Positions 11,815 through 24,300 are shown, counted from the stretch's first letter. The stretch: 64,000 nt of DNA from Leptoclinus maculatus (GCA_032191485.1 JAVDOI010000039.1:1146332-1210331), one strand, 5' to 3'. Notes: generated by a model from the letters alone, not told the origin. Numbers and translations: made by a program.

Positions 11815-12616
11815 GAACGTGTTTCTGTACATTTTAATATTTGTAGTTTCCCTTTTCCTCTCGTGGTTATATTTCAGCTTTCAGATACGACAGCTTTACA
11901 CAAGCGCTGCAGAAGTGTGTTGAACATAATGAGTTGAACGTCTGTGGACGTCGCTTCCTGTGTTCAGAGGAAGAGGTGGCGTCCATCGCTGTGTGACATT
12001 CAGCACTTCACAACCACAACAATGAAACACTAAACACCCAAAGATCCCAACCACACCGTTTCCATCAGTCACTGGAAGTTCCTTCAACCAAACTCACCTT
12101 GTTGGATGTCATCAAAGTCACGATAGGTGACTTCCTCTCTTCTTTTAGTTTATTTCCTAAATGAGAGCGGTGACACGGTGATGTACGCACATAAACAACC
12201 GTGGTTTTTATTTGTACCGACATGTTTGCAGTCGGTTCCCACCGTGCCTCGGTAATCCTCTCCCTTTGCATCGTGAACATTGCTCGTGCTGCCTCTGTGT
12301 TTTGGCCTCGGTGTGTTCTGGAATGGAGGAAGACAGGAGGTCGTGGTAATCCTGGATCAGCTGAACTGTTTACACAGAGGACAGAAAGCAGGAAAAGGAA
12401 CAATCGGCAGCTCTGGAAGTGACGTCGTGATGAGTCACAGAAGTCTGGATTAAAGCGGGATGTTCAGGGATTCACTGCTTCATCCAACCAACCTAAACCA
12501 CAAAATAGGTGCAAAAACGTCTCCTAACCGGCTGATTGCAATCTCAGTTTTAAAAATCATGTGAAAACAATAACAATCCGTTTTTCTATAATCTCAATAA
12601 ATGAAGCCTTCATAAA

Positions 12617-12900
12617 ATGACCGTCAAACAGCTTCAACTTGTACACATTACAGCTGCGAGAGTTCTTACAGAACCCAGAAGAACCGACCGCGTTACTCCG
12701 ATACTTCGGTCCGTACACGGGCTGACAGAGAGGTCTTTAAAGCACTGCTGCTTGTTTGTAAATCATGAAATGGAGCCGGACCAAAATACCTCTCAGATGT
12801 GTTTCAGCTGCCAGAATCTGTCATTAACACCTACAGCCAGAACTACACATGGGGAAGCTGCTAAAAGCTGCTAGCTCTGGAACCAACCTCCTGCTTTTTG
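12617..12900 (+). pseudogene. Decayed LINE reverse-transcriptase C-terminal fragment
   Basis: One frame reads LQLVHITAARVLTEPRR followed by TDRVTPILRSVHGLTERS. This resembles the LQLVQNAAARVLT...HITPVLSSLHWLP block near the C-terminus of teleost L2/CR1-type LINE reverse transcriptases (from memory). The frame ends early, and the flanking matches are weak, with no catalytic YADD region present. It is an inactive relic. Confidence 0.6.
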
Positions 12901-13032
12901 CTAACTGACAGAATGCACTTATCTGTATGATCTGAGTGGATTTGAGTTCCCTCTGGTAAACAGTTAAGCAGTGTACATGTCTAGGGCTTTTATTGTGAAA
13001 GGTAAGGAGGAGTAGATCTGCCCTGCGCTGCA

Positions 13033-13452
13033 CCAATGAACAGGAAGTGACCATATTTGGACTGTGGAGGAGTGACGTAGAGACGCCGTATACGTCTCTG
13101 GTAGAGACCTGTCAATCACTGTGTAGCCCCGCCCCTAAAGCATAGCCTGCTTTATGGTCTGTTTGACTCTAAATGGACCATAATGTACTAAATGAACATC
13201 ATGCTGTATTGAAGAAGACTTGAAACTAGAGATTGAGACCATAAACTCATGTTTACAATGTTTACTGAGGTAATAAATCAAGAGAGAAGTAGAGTCATTT
13301 TCTCATAGACTTCTATAGAACCAGAGGAGTCGCCCCCTGGTGGACACTAGAGAGAATGCAGCTTTAACACATGAAGCATTGGCTTCATAACGTCAGTCCA
13401 CAAACCAATGAGTGACGTCATGATGACTACGTCCACTTCTTATCTACAGTCT
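13033..13452 (-). mobile_element. TIR element, copy C
   Basis: Inverted copy carrying a CTCF-like core at 13330-13343 (TCGCCCCCTGGTGG on the plus strand). Its right end, near 13390-13452, reads GTCAGTCCACAAACCAATGA then GATGACTACGTCCACTTCTT. This is the reverse complement of the left end of copy F and shows that the family has TIRs of about 60 bp. Confidence 0.82.
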
Positions 13453-14228
13453 TTGGTTGAAAGTCGATTCAATACTAATTAACTTTCTTTTGTTTACGTT
13501 CTGAGCGACAGACGTTTGGTGTCTCTGTACAGGAAACCAGTAGATTACATTTCGTGACTTTGTTTTTACGACCTGCCGTGATACTGAACTGTCCACACAG
13601 ACGGCGAGGTTATTGGAAACACGGATAGTTTGGAGGTTTCTGAAGTAAAAACATAAACACAGAGACCGTTTTACAGCTCTGTCGTTTCTCTCTCGTGTCA
13701 CTTTCACTCCATCAAACATGCTCTCTTTGCCAATTTCATCCCAAGTCATTGACTTTCTCTCTGTATTACGATGGTTTCAGTGGGAAAAAACAAACACTAT
13801 CAATGACTACACTCTGCAGAGATTTCTTCCTCCAATGAGAACCAAACTATAAAACATCTTTCATAGTCTGTATAGAAATCCACACAACAGTGTCACTGAG
13901 AAGAAGAAGTAACGTTCAGTCATTCGGTCCCAAAACATGTTATTCTTCATTTATGAACTTGATAAATGAAGTGACATAAATCACTGGAGGACGGGGCAAC
14001 TTCTTCCAACTGTCCTGCACCAGCAAGATGTGTAGACCTGGAGCAGGACTGAGGTTTGATTATGTAGTGATGAACGTTATGATGGGGGGGGGGTAATGTA
14101 CCCAAAGATAACCAAAAACAACTAAATGATGTCAGAGGAAGCGCCGGGCTTTTAACCGTCCGACTGAGTCATTCTGAAGAGATTAACAGGTTTTCGTCAG
14201 CAGACGTAGTGGAACCTTTAATGGCACT

Positions 14229-14230
<2 letters not shown>

Positions 14231-14295
<65 letters not shown>

Positions 14296-14300
14296 GCGTG
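14231..14300 (+). repeat. (TG)n microsatellite
   Basis: About 30 TG units running into CGTGTGCGTGCGC; a separate (CA)n lies at about 14445-14468. Confidence 0.95.
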
Positions 14301-14769
14301 CGCAATACTAGCATCCAGGTACATGCAAATCAATCGTGTGTGTTTAATGTGTTAATGGCGGGGCTGCTTACCCATCCGTGACCTGCACACACTGAGTCAC
14401 CTCAGATGGCACAGTGGCAGAGCTCCAGCTGCACAATGGGATCAACACACACACACACACACACACACTAAACCATGCACTCAACCCCAGAAACGAACCT
14501 GCTGCCGTTCATCCCTAAACAAGAGTTGTCGCCTTTCAGAGATACTTTATTCAGGAGGTCTTTATACATACTGGATATTTTCGCAGCGAGGCAGCAGATG
14601 GCGCGGCACAAACAGATACAAATATCAACACCTTCACAACACAAGACGCCGGAATATTTTGTTCTGTCAACAGAAATCCACCTGCAAACACATGTTGCGT
14701 CACGGAGAGTGAACAGAAAGGAGATAAACACATTGTTGTGTACGTTTCTGTGTGAAAAATAAACTGACT

Positions 14770-15160
14770 GGATATAAGAAGTGGACGTAGTTGAGACTGT
14801 TCTTGGTTCAAGTATAGCAAAAACTATTTTTTTTAAAGTTCTGGCAATCTAAACAGGACTTCCCAAATATAATCTGGAGTACTGGAGTCCAGTCTGGTTC
14901 ATTCCTCAGTAAAATGTTGTGGCGAAGAGAGGAAGTGGATATCCAGACTGAGATGCTTTCCTTCACAGTGAGCGGGTAAAAACCAGACGGCAACCTCCAG
15001 TTCTGCTTCATGTGTTAAAGCTGCATTCTCTCTAGTGTCCACCAGGGGGCGACTCCTCTGGTTGTATAGAAGTCTATGAGAACATGACTACTTCTCTCTT
15101 GATTTATTACCTCAGTAAACATTGTAAACATGAGTTTATGGTCTCAATCTCGAGTTTCTT
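14770..15160 (+). mobile_element. TIR element, copy D
   Basis: Starts with the terminal motif ATATAAGAAGTGGACGTAG near 14774. It continues through GGCAACCTCCAGTTCTGCTT, which other copies share, to a CTCF-like core at 15039-15052. It breaks off after GTCTCAATCTCGAGTTTC. The stretch 14800-14980 may be an insertion. Confidence 0.65.
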
Positions 15161-16340
15161 TTTTCTATATATATTATATATATATTCTTCTTGAGAGAAA
15201 TGATTCCTATTTGCAGCCCTAGTTTATTTCACTGCACGTGTGTCTTTTATGCTACAAAGATGATCTCAGAGCTGTTAGATTTATGTATAATAATAAAAAA
15301 TCCTCCAGTCTCATCAGTCTCACCAGCTGACACGTTGTCCTGCATGTTAATGATGACAGAATAACAGATGTGTGTGTTTGTACATTTCACTCTTAGAGAA
15401 AGTATGATGCACAGAGGGAGGGAATCCCCTCTCTGGTCCACTAGTTTCCTCTCAGTGCTGACTCACCTCCTCGTTCTTCTGTTTTCACCAGCGGTGATGC
15501 AGCGGAGAGAGAAGCATCGAGCGAGAAACTGCATCTTGAGTCTTTGATGGTTTGTTTCCTGCAGCTATCGAAGCATTTCTCATCACGTTTCCCAGACGAG
15601 CAGAAAAACACACTTCAACAATCATATATATATATATATTATATATATATGTGCATACATGCAAACTTGTCGCTTTTCGGCGAAATTCGCCGTTTTGAAT
15701 CAAAAATACGTCATCCACGTGAATCGTGTAGATCCGTACAGTTTTTTGTTTTGGGGGGGGGGGGGGGTCAACTGGCCAGCCAGCGTTTCTCCGATTGGAG
15801 TGAGACGAGTTCCGGTTCAGTTCACGCGGCCACTCGTTAACATTTAAACCAGAACACCGGCGGATCTGGTTGCTGTTTTTAACTCAAAGTAGAATGAAAG
15901 GCCCAGATACTGATGAGATGATGAGGTCAAAGAGCTTCAGGGCTGAGCTGTGAGTGGAGCTGGGCCTGGGTAAAGGTGGAGGTCTAAACAGACGTGAGTA
16001 CAGCTTCCTGCTGTCACAGTGTTTTAAATACATTGATGAGGCAGGTCTGCTGCATGCTATGGAAGCCCATTCCTGCCAGCAAAAAAAAAAAAAAAAGATC
16101 ACTAAAAAAAAATAGTAACTTAAAAAAAAAAAAAAAAAATGTAATTCACAAAACAAAACAAAATCCACCCACTAAATAAATAATAATAATTCTAATAATT
16201 TTTTATTTTTTTTTATTTTACTTTTTTTCCACCAGCAAAAAAAAAAAACTTTTGGTGCATCCATCTGTAACCATAACACTGACCAGATTTTTCCAGTTGC
16301 TATAGAAAGTCGAAATTATGAGATACTTTAACACAACAGT

Positions 16341-16904
16341 CATAGAAGCAGCTATGACATATGAATGGATTGTGAGTACATTGAAGACTTCTTTAAAACG
16401 TGGCTTTACAACACATGAAATACAGATGATGTTTCACATGGATTGTACTGAGCAAACGCACCCTTGAATAGAATGTTAAGCAAGAAGCAGCTCTGGAGTA
16501 TAAAGAATGAAACCAATGTGGCTGAGGTGGCGACCAATAAACAGCAACTGGAAACATCTTTTTTTTTTTTTTTTTTTGCTGACAGAAAAAGTAAAAAAAA
16601 AAATATATATATATTTTATCTGTGAATTAATTATTATTATTTTTTTTTTTTGTGAATTCATTTTTATTTTTTGTGAATGAATTATTATTATTTTTTTGGT
16701 GATCTTATTTTATTTTTTTTTGCTGGCGTGAATGGGCTTCCATAGTTTATTGGTCGCCACCTCAGCCACATTGGTTTCATTCTTTATACTCCAGAGCTTC
16801 AAGGGTGCGTTTGCTCAGTACAATCCATGTGAAACATCATCTGTATTTTAAAGAAGTCTTCAATGTACTCACAATCCATTCATATGTCATAGCTGATTCT
16901 ATGA
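16341..16904. repeat. Inverted repeat with ~160-200 bp arms around an A/T-rich loop
   Basis: The left arm 16341-16542 and right arm 16745-16904 are reverse complements, with small insertions in the left arm. Shared blocks include CCAATGTGGCTGAGGTGGCG / CGCCACCTCAGCCACATTGG. The loop holds long A and T runs. A second, separate inverted pair (ATGGAAGCCCATTC...GCCAGC) is at 16058-16081 and 16722-16746. It may be two copies of a repeat in opposite orientation. Confidence 0.85.
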
Positions 16905-17251
16905 CATATAAGTCATATATGTCATTTTTTATGTCACTGTGATTTCTCTTTTTAAAAAGTAATAGATTACGCCTGAACTGAGGAGTCATTCTAACAACAA
17001 TTTAGGCCGCTATACAGACGACATTGTGCTTTCATTATTAAATAACCTGTTTTGTTTTGTACGTCAACTTCAAGCTGTTTCTAATCGTCATCAAATGTTC
17101 GGTTTCAAAATAAAAGCGAGCTCTTATTGTGGCATCAAGGGGGCATTCTGTGGTCTACGCTTGTGTTTTACTTTCCAAGGAATCATCATCACACTCTCGT
17201 ACCTTCTGTGGTTTCCTTGAATCATTCACAATAATAATAAAGTGTTTAACA

Positions 17252-17252
<1 letters not shown>

Positions 17253-17314
<62 letters not shown>
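17253..17314 (+). repeat. (TG)n microsatellite
   Basis: About 31 TG units in intergenic DNA between man1a2 and tent5c. Confidence 0.97.
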
Positions 17315-17317
<3 letters not shown>

Positions 17318-17319
17318 AT

Positions 17320-18840
17320 TTACAGAGGAATGTTTTTCTGGTTTCTAGTGAAGTGACTTCCATAGAAATAGGGGAGGTTGTTGGGTTCCACCCAGAGAAT
17401 ATCTGCCTGCTGTGTTTCCTGTGTAGTAAAAAGAGTCCCGTCAGGACCGTCATCCTCTCGCTTCCTCTTCCGTTAAACAACAGCCTGTTCTTCCATTTCT
17501 AAAACATAAAGCACAAGATCTCTACAGCTGTGCATTACACACTGAACACATGCACGCTGTCGTTTCATCACGACTTAAAGAGGAGGCTCAGATGTTTTGA
17601 GAAGTTTAAACGTGGCTTTGATGGTTCTGGTTTGCACGGATCAAAAACACTTTCATTACTTTTATTGGAACTATTTTCTACCAAGAAGTAATATAAATAG
17701 ACCAGATATCTTGTGACAGTCCTGTATTAAAACATATTACATCTACTAGACTAATGCAAGGTGTTTGTTGTTAGTCTGAGTTTATTCCAGATAAATTAAA
17801 AATATATAAAAACTGTTCATAGAATCCAGTTATTTAGCGAGAACTAGCATAAAGAAATGTCTCCTCTACAGATTATATAGTTTAGTTTGATTGAAAGTGA
17901 AGCAGGATTGTTTTAAAGACGTGTTTCTGATATATTTTGTCCTCATTGGACATCAGTGTGATTATTAGAAACACCTGTCGATACAATAAACTGACTACTG
18001 ATCGTATTAAGTGTTGATAATCGATTAAATTCATCGTTATTGTGGTATTGTTTTTACTGAGGTTGTAAAAATACATTTCTCCAAATGTCTTCAGCTGTTT
18101 TGACTCATTTGTTTTACATTTTAATTGCTTTATGTCTTATTATTATTTTACTGATTTGGCTTCTTCTGATTTTCAGTTCTTTTGACCTTTTTTTTTAAAT
18201 AAACCTTTATTTATATATATTTATACAATGTTGGGACAACACAATTATTAGTGGAATCAAACAAGAACATTTTAAAGTGGAAATAAATTAGTAGAATTTC
18301 AAATAAGCATCAACATCAAACAAATAAAAGGCTGTTTTTTAAAATCTTTATTAAGACGTGTAGCTACTCAACATAAACATGGATATTAATTAAAATAAAT
18401 ACATACAAATAATAATGATACTATTTTAAAATTAGAGGATAGTGTGTACTTATTGTTTGAAAGTTTGAGTTTTGATATATTCTTAAAATTCATTAAACAA
18501 ATCCAGTTAAATTGGGGATAACTTTAATTAATTTACATGTATGTATGTAAAATTGACCATATATAATAAATACATTTACAATGAATACAATGTATTTATT
18601 TATGTTCAAAATGTCAACTCAATTGTGATGTTATGATTCGTTTTACACGATATATATTTAATTTATGTTTAAAAAGTAATTCTGAGTTATTATTGAATAA
18701 ATTACATTTGTTTAAAATTATTGATATATATTTTTTAATTTGGGTGTATATAGATTTGATGTGTATATATAAATGTATTTATTTATAAAGTGTAATATTT
18801 CGATGTGTACTTCTTTAATGTTTAAAATACATAAATTGCT
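17320..18840. other. A/T-rich intergenic stretch
   Basis: No gene, RNA or recognisable repeat family is seen. The sequence becomes very A/T-rich from about 18,100 to 18,830, immediately left of the tent5c promoter region. Confidence 0.6.
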
Positions 18841-18887
18841 TTTTTTCAACTGATATGAGCTCCACCTGCCTGGAGACGGGGTCCATG

Positions 18888-18947
18888 ATTACTATGGCAA
18901 CGCAAAAAACCTCGTCGACCAATCAGAAGCGTCGTTCGGCGCATTGG
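18888..18947. promoter_or_regulatory. X-box-like (RFX) motif with two CCAAT boxes
   Basis: ATTACTATGGCAAC at 18888-18901 differs at about two positions from the RFX X-box consensus. CCAAT (within CCAATCAG) follows at 18919-18923 and an inverted CCAAT (ATTGG) lies at 18943-18947. They sit in a small CpG-containing island in A/T-rich DNA, about 250-300 bp upstream of the tent5c TATA box. This may be a distal tent5c promoter element or the promoter of a divergent transcript. Motif match only. Confidence 0.4.
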
Positions 18948-19173
18948 TACAACACCAAACTGATCTTTTTTACGCCTGTGTGATCCGCCGCGGATGAAAG
19001 TTTGGACTTCTTTTTTTTTTAAAGAGTAACTAAATATACACATTTTATGTTTTATATATTTCACCACACAACGCTTTATGTTGATATTTTACTTTTTAAA
19101 TCATAAAAGTGACGCTACATAGACGAAGAGAGGAGGGACTATATCGTGTCATGGTTGCGCATCTATTCTTTTC

Positions 19174-19199
19174 ATTGGGTCGTACTTCGGCTGTATAAA
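19174..19199 (+). promoter_or_regulatory. tent5c: tent5c core promoter: inverted CCAAT and TATA box
   Basis: An inverted CCAAT box (ATTGG, 19174-19178) is followed by a TATA box (TATAAA, 19194-19199). Transcription would start near 19225-19230. A non-coding first exon would then run to a donor in about 19293-19370 (candidates GTGAAG at 19294 and GTACGT at 19364; neither is strong). It would splice to the acceptor at 20209-20210. A two-exon layout with all coding sequence in exon 2 is typical of this gene in vertebrates. Confidence 0.55.
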
Positions 19200-20210
19200 G
19201 CAGGCGTGACTGCGCGTGCAGGTTCAAATACTGACTTCTCCTCAGCTCCCGAGCGTCGCACGTGTTTTGTCTCTCAGACGTTGGTGGATTATGTGAAGTT
19301 AACATCTTCTCTTTCTGACGTTCAACGCTTTCAGAGGACGCTTTTTTTAAGGGGGGAAAAAATGTACGTATTGCTTTTACTACTCTCTTTATTTTCTGTG
19401 TTTTTTAATGTCGTTTCTTTGGAACGTTAGAAAACCCTAACGCTAAATTAATCAAGTTTACTCACAGTCGTTTACTCCAGAAACCACGTGATATCAGTTA
19501 TTTGTGACGTCAGACGCACGGTTTTCCGTTTTATTGATAAATTCAAACGTGACTTTGCTGAATTCATAGATTGATGATTCGTCGCCATATGGCTTAATAT
19601 TAAGTCAAATTTAAGAGTAATCATGTCTTAATAAGCAACGTAAGTTAACGTTAGTTAAAACCAGTTGTTTTAAATGTTTTAATAGCAGTTAGTTACCGGT
19701 TAATATAAAGTTTAAATGTCGCATTCGTCACAAAGTCAGCTGGAGCAGATAATTACCGTAACGTGTGTATTAAACGTGTACGTTAAACTTACTTTACTGT
19801 GTTTTTATTTTATTTAGTAAAACACGGTTTAAAAAAAGACAGGCTCACGCGCAGTGAGCTGTTCTAGAAGCCTCACGAGCTCTGTGCTTTTTAATACTGT
19901 GCTTGTGTGTAACGGAGAGCGAGCAGCTTGTCTCGTGCTCACATTCTGCTGCGCTCGTGCTGACTGGCTCATGATGCCGCTACTTGTTTCATGAGATATT
20001 TTAACAGCTGGCAAGCTGTGATTTATTACTTTTATTATATTTACTTGTGATTTGTGTTTGATGTTCGTTGTTAAATCTGCTGAAGTTTTTTTGTATAGTT
20101 AAAAATGGGTTTTAAAATAATGTGATTAGTAGTTTTTTTTTTTTAGATTGTAAGTTTTATATTTTTTTTAGCCTTAACTACCATCTGTTTTCTCTCCCCT
20201 GTCGTCTCAG

Positions 20211-20233
20211 TTGATCTGAACTTTGTTGAGAAG
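20211..20233 (+). other. tent5c: tent5c 5' UTR part of exon 2
   Basis: A strong acceptor (pyrimidine-rich tract ending CGTCTCAG at 20210) opens the coding exon 23 bp before the ATG. The ATG at 20234 has G at -3 (AAGATGG), a good Kozak context. Confidence 0.75.
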
Positions 20234-21385
20234 ATGGATAACCAGGAGGAATCAAAGAGTAGTTCGGTCAGTGTCCTCAGCTGGGACCAGGTGAGCCGGC
20301 TCAATGAGGTCCTGACGGAGGTGGTGCCCATTCACGGACGGGGCAACTTCCCCACCTTGGAAGTGCGGCTGAAGGACATTGTGTCCCGGGTGCGATCCCG
20401 CCTGGAGCTCAGCGGCATCAGGGTCAAGGACGTCCGGCTCAACGGCTCCACGGCCAGCCACGTGCTGGTGCAGGATGTCGGCTGGAGCTACAAGGACCTG
20501 GACGTCATCTTCAGGGTGGACCTGCCGCACGAGGCTGAGTTCCGGCTCATCAAGGACATGGTGATGGGCACCCTTCTGGACTTCCTGCCCGAGGGCGTGA
20601 ACAAGGAGAAGATCACGCCCATGACCCTCAGAGAGGCGTACGTCCAGAAGCTGGTGAAGGTGAACACGGAGCAGGACCGCTGGAGCCTCATCTCACTCTC
20701 CAACAACAACGGCCGCAACGTGGAGCTGAAGTTCGTGGACTCGATACGCCGGCAGTTTGAGTTCAGCGTGGACTCCTTTCAGATCGTGCTGGACTCCATG
20801 CTCTCGTACTACGAGCTGGCGCAGACGCCGATGTCGCCGGCGTTTCACCCGACTGTGAACGGCGAGAGCGTGTACGGGGACTACGCCGCGGCGCTGAGCC
20901 ACCTGAGCAACAAGCTCATCGCCACCAAGCGGCCCGAGGAGATCCGCGGCGGCGGCCTGCTCAAGTACTGCAACCTGCTGGTGCGGGACTTTCGACCTGC
21001 CAGCGCGGAGGAGTTCAAGGCCCTGGAGCGCTACATGTGCTCGCGCTTCTTCATCGATTTCCCCGACATCGGCGAGCAGCAGCGCAAGGTGGAGGCCTAC
21101 CTCCAGAGCCACTTCGTGGGCGAGGAGAAGAGCAAGTACGACTACCTCATGATCCTGCGGCGCGTGGTCAACGAGAGCACGGTGTGCCTGATGGGCCACG
21201 AGCGGCGGCAGACGCTCCACCTCATCTCGCTGATGGCGTTCCGGGTGCTGGCGGAGCAGAACGCCATCCCGGACGCGTCCTGCGTCACCTGCTACTATCA
21301 GCCGGCGCCGTACGTCCGAGACCACAACTTCAGCAACTACTACGTGGCCAACCAGAACATTCCAACATGGCTGCCATGTAACTGA
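20234..21385 (+). CDS. tent5c: tent5c (fam46c), terminal nucleotidyltransferase 5C
   Basis: Complete single-exon coding sequence of 383 codons. TENT5 proteins are non-canonical cytoplasmic/ER-associated poly(A) polymerases. TENT5C extends the tails of secretory-protein mRNAs, notably immunoglobulin mRNA in plasma cells, and is a myeloma tumour suppressor in humans. The nucleotidyltransferase core is intact: helix-turn LNGS (residues 69-72), metal-binding Asp88 and Asp90 in KDLDVIF, and the third acidic residue Glu164 in NVELKFVDS. Other family blocks are VVPIHGRGNFPTLE, RQFEFSVDSFQI, EEIRGGGLLKY, ERYMCSRFFIDFPD, RVVNESTVCLMGHERR and the terminal PTWLPCN. PTWLPCN, the length and the man1a2 neighbour all favour TENT5C over the A, B and D paralogues. 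The coding exon is much more G/C-rich at third positions than its surroundings. It is transcribed in the same direction as man1a2 and converges on gdap2. Confidence 0.97.
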   Translation: MDNQEESKSSSVSVLSWDQVSRLNEVLTEVVPIHGRGNFPTLEVRLKDIVSRVRSRLELSGIRVKDVRLNGSTASHVLVQDVGWSYKDLDVIFRVDLPHEAEFRLIKDMVMGTLLDFLPEGVNKEKITPMTLREAYVQKLVKVNTEQDRWSLISLSNNNGRNVELKFVDSIRRQFEFSVDSFQIVLDSMLSYYELAQTPMSPAFHPTVNGESVYGDYAAALSHLSNKLIATKRPEEIRGGGLLKYCNLLVRDFRPASAEEFKALERYMCSRFFIDFPDIGEQQRKVEAYLQSHFVGEEKSKYDYLMILRRVVNESTVCLMGHERRQTLHLISLMAFRVLAEQNAIPDASCVTCYYQPAPYVRDHNFSNYYVANQNIPTWLPCN

Positions 21386-24300
21386 TGCAAATAAAAAAAC
21401 AACACAAATAAAAAAAGAAGTGGAAGTGCTGCTGCTTTGGAGAAGAGAGGAGGAATTAAATCCCCCCCCACTGAAAAAAATATATTATTGAGGCAATAAA
21501 TACTTTGTTCCTCTCAAGGCACAATTATATTCAAGTGGACAAGTGTTTTGCTTTTGGAATCCTTTCTTATTCCTCATCTACAGAGTTGTCTAGCTCATTG
21601 AATAGAAAGTGAGATTTTTAAGTGTTTACATTTTTTTTTCTCCTCATGTTTGAGTGTTTCCCTGTTAAATGGCGTTTTGTGCCTTAACCTCCAGGTGTTA
21701 CCCCCCCAAATGAGTTTATTATGGGCTATATTTTGCAACAAAAAAATGGGAAAAATAAGATGTTATATAGCCTTAAATTTGGTTCCCCCCTGTGATTAAA
21801 AAAAAAAGATAAAATGTAAAAAGGCAGAAAAAAGTGTAAAATATTGAAAAATAGTATTATTGGGGAAAAGGGTAATGTCAAAAAAAAAAGAGCACCAGTG
21901 TTAATGTTGTTCACTGGGGGGGGGGAAGAAAGGTGTCACATTAATAATGTTCACATCAGAATATAAAGGAGGGAACGCAAGAGTCACTTTGTTTTAATTC
22001 ATATTGACACGCGTGTGGTCTCAAAGATGCCGTCAGTGCCTGTGATTTGTAAACGATGCAAGAAAAATAATGTGCCTATTTTTATTTTCCCACTGTGAAC
22101 GTCGGTGTAGGACGACCCGGTTTACTCAGCTCTGTACTATTCAGTGGAGATGTGCAGTGAGACGGTTCAGCCCTCCGATAGAGAGCTGAGACCTGTTGAG
22201 ATGCCATGCTGCTGGCCTCGTTTGCCTGCAGCGAGAGAGACGGCTTTTTGGGAGAGTCCTGGAAGTGACTGACCCCTTAAAAGGAGCAGCACATGGCGGA
22301 CCCCGCCAGGGTCGTCCCTAACCCCCCCCCCCTCTCAAAACCATTACAGGAGCTCTGAAATGGGATTCCTTCTCTGACGCAACTCGGTGACCAGCTGTCA
22401 AACTACAGCCCGTCTATAATTATCCTTTTTTTGGGAATGGGCCCTACCACCTTACATGTGTGGAGGGGTGCTGAGTCACTTCCTGGCCACGTTTGAACCC
22501 CTTTTGTGGGCATCGGACACCAGCGGAGTGCTACTGGTATGTTGAGAGGAACGCCAGTCCGGCTCTACAAACCTATGAATTACCATTTGTAGCTCGGCCT
22601 ATTATTAGCTGTTCATTCTGAACACTGCTCAGCAGATGTCCTGTTGTTATCAGTCAGGATTTAATCTAGAGAAGCTTCTCCTTAACCTCTTGTGTGTTTG
22701 ACGACGGCTGTGTCTTTCTGACCCTCGTTATTCCTGCTTCACCGGCTCGTTGTTTTTTTTTTTAGACCAGATAACCAGGATTATCTGGCTGGCCCACATC
22801 ATGCTAGAAGAACTTGTTGCGTGGGCGGTCAGGTTGTCCTCCTCTGTAGGTCAGGACATGAACTTTGGTTTGGGAAACTATCATAGTGTGTTTTGGGGTT
22901 TTTTTTTCTCTGAGGTGCCACTCACACGGTGTCTCTCTGGACCAAAGTCACAACCAGCAACTGAAGCACTCGAGTGCCTTTCTTTTGGAGAGCTTTTTTA
23001 AAGCGTTTTTTTAAATGGTGATCAGGACGGAAACACCTTGTGAAACATTATACATAATTTTAGTTCATTAGACGATGCATATATTTCTGTTTTTTGTTTT
23101 TTGTTATTTAGTTTTTGTCTCTTTAGTCTGTCCAGTCATTCCTGTCTGTCTTCTTCTCCTCAGCCTCTTAGTTTTACTCCCTCTCTGTCTTTGAGCCACT
23201 GGCGGCCATGTTGACCTTCCAACTATTCTACACGCTCATTATATATCCCCCCCCCCCCCCCCCCCATTCTTTTTTTTTTTTTTTTTTTATTTAATAGACT
23301 GCCCCACATTTTGTAACTCTGAAGCGAACTTTGTTCTGCCGACACTTTGGTCCCCATCCACACCAAAGCAATGCCTACTGGTGCACTGAAGGGCCACGCT
23401 TTGGCCCAGTAGCTATGGGGGGGGGTCACCCAGCAGAGACCCCCGTACTAACAGAAGCACTTTAAAGAGGCCTTGGTTTACTCCCAAAAGGGATGTAAAT
23501 AAGCTAATGTGGTCGATTGCTGGAGCTGGTTCTCAGGGACATGATGTGTTTTTTGTCTTGACATTGTCCCCTCCTAATACCCCCCCCCCCCCCTCTTAAC
23601 TTAGTGTCCTTTCCTTCCTTGACTCTCTCCTCTTCTTACCCTAAACTGCAGTATCTTATTGGAGTAGATCAGAAGCCCTGAAGGTAGCCAGCAGACTTCA
23701 GCTCTGGTTTTAGGGTTCATCATGTTGCTCTGAAAACCTTCATCATCTTCATCACTCAATGTTTTAGTGATCTTGTTTGAAAGCCAAGGGGATCATTCCC
23801 CAGTTTAGTCCCTCCCCTCTGAGTGGTGATGATGATGAGTTGGCGCATTTGAACACCAGCAGCGTCAGAAGTCTTCTTCTTCTTCTTGTGCTTTTTGTTA
23901 GTTGACGTCTCTTTAGTGAGCGCTGTCAAAGAGGATGATCCTCTGGTGTCTGCTCTGCTCTGTGTGTTTACGGTTGTAGTTTCTTTTGGTTGTAGTTTTC
24001 TGATGACTGAATATGTTAAATGGAAGCTTAACCTCTCACCCCTCTAGATGAGAGCGGGGGTGATGTATGAATGTCCATGTGCGAACCTTTTTGTGAAGGA
24101 AGAAGAAAAGGATGAAGTGTATTTTGCCTTTTTTTTTTTTTTTATTCTGCTGTAAACTACGTTTGTCTCTCTCTCTCCTCGCCTTTGATCGTCCCACTTA
24201 GTTTGGGCCTTTTTTTTTTGTTTCTTTAAATTTGACACCTGTCGATGTATTCTTTGCTGGCGGGGGGGTGCAGAGAGAACTGTGGGTGAGATATGTAGTG

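Noticed and set aside
19362..19430. Short signal-peptide-like frame starting MYVLLLLLSLFS
   Set aside because: Only 22 codons; lies in the probable 5' UTR/intron of tent5c and could be a chance hydrophobic frame.
20693..21325. 210-codon frame antisense to tent5c
   Set aside because: Shadow of a G/C-rich coding exon; no family resemblance.
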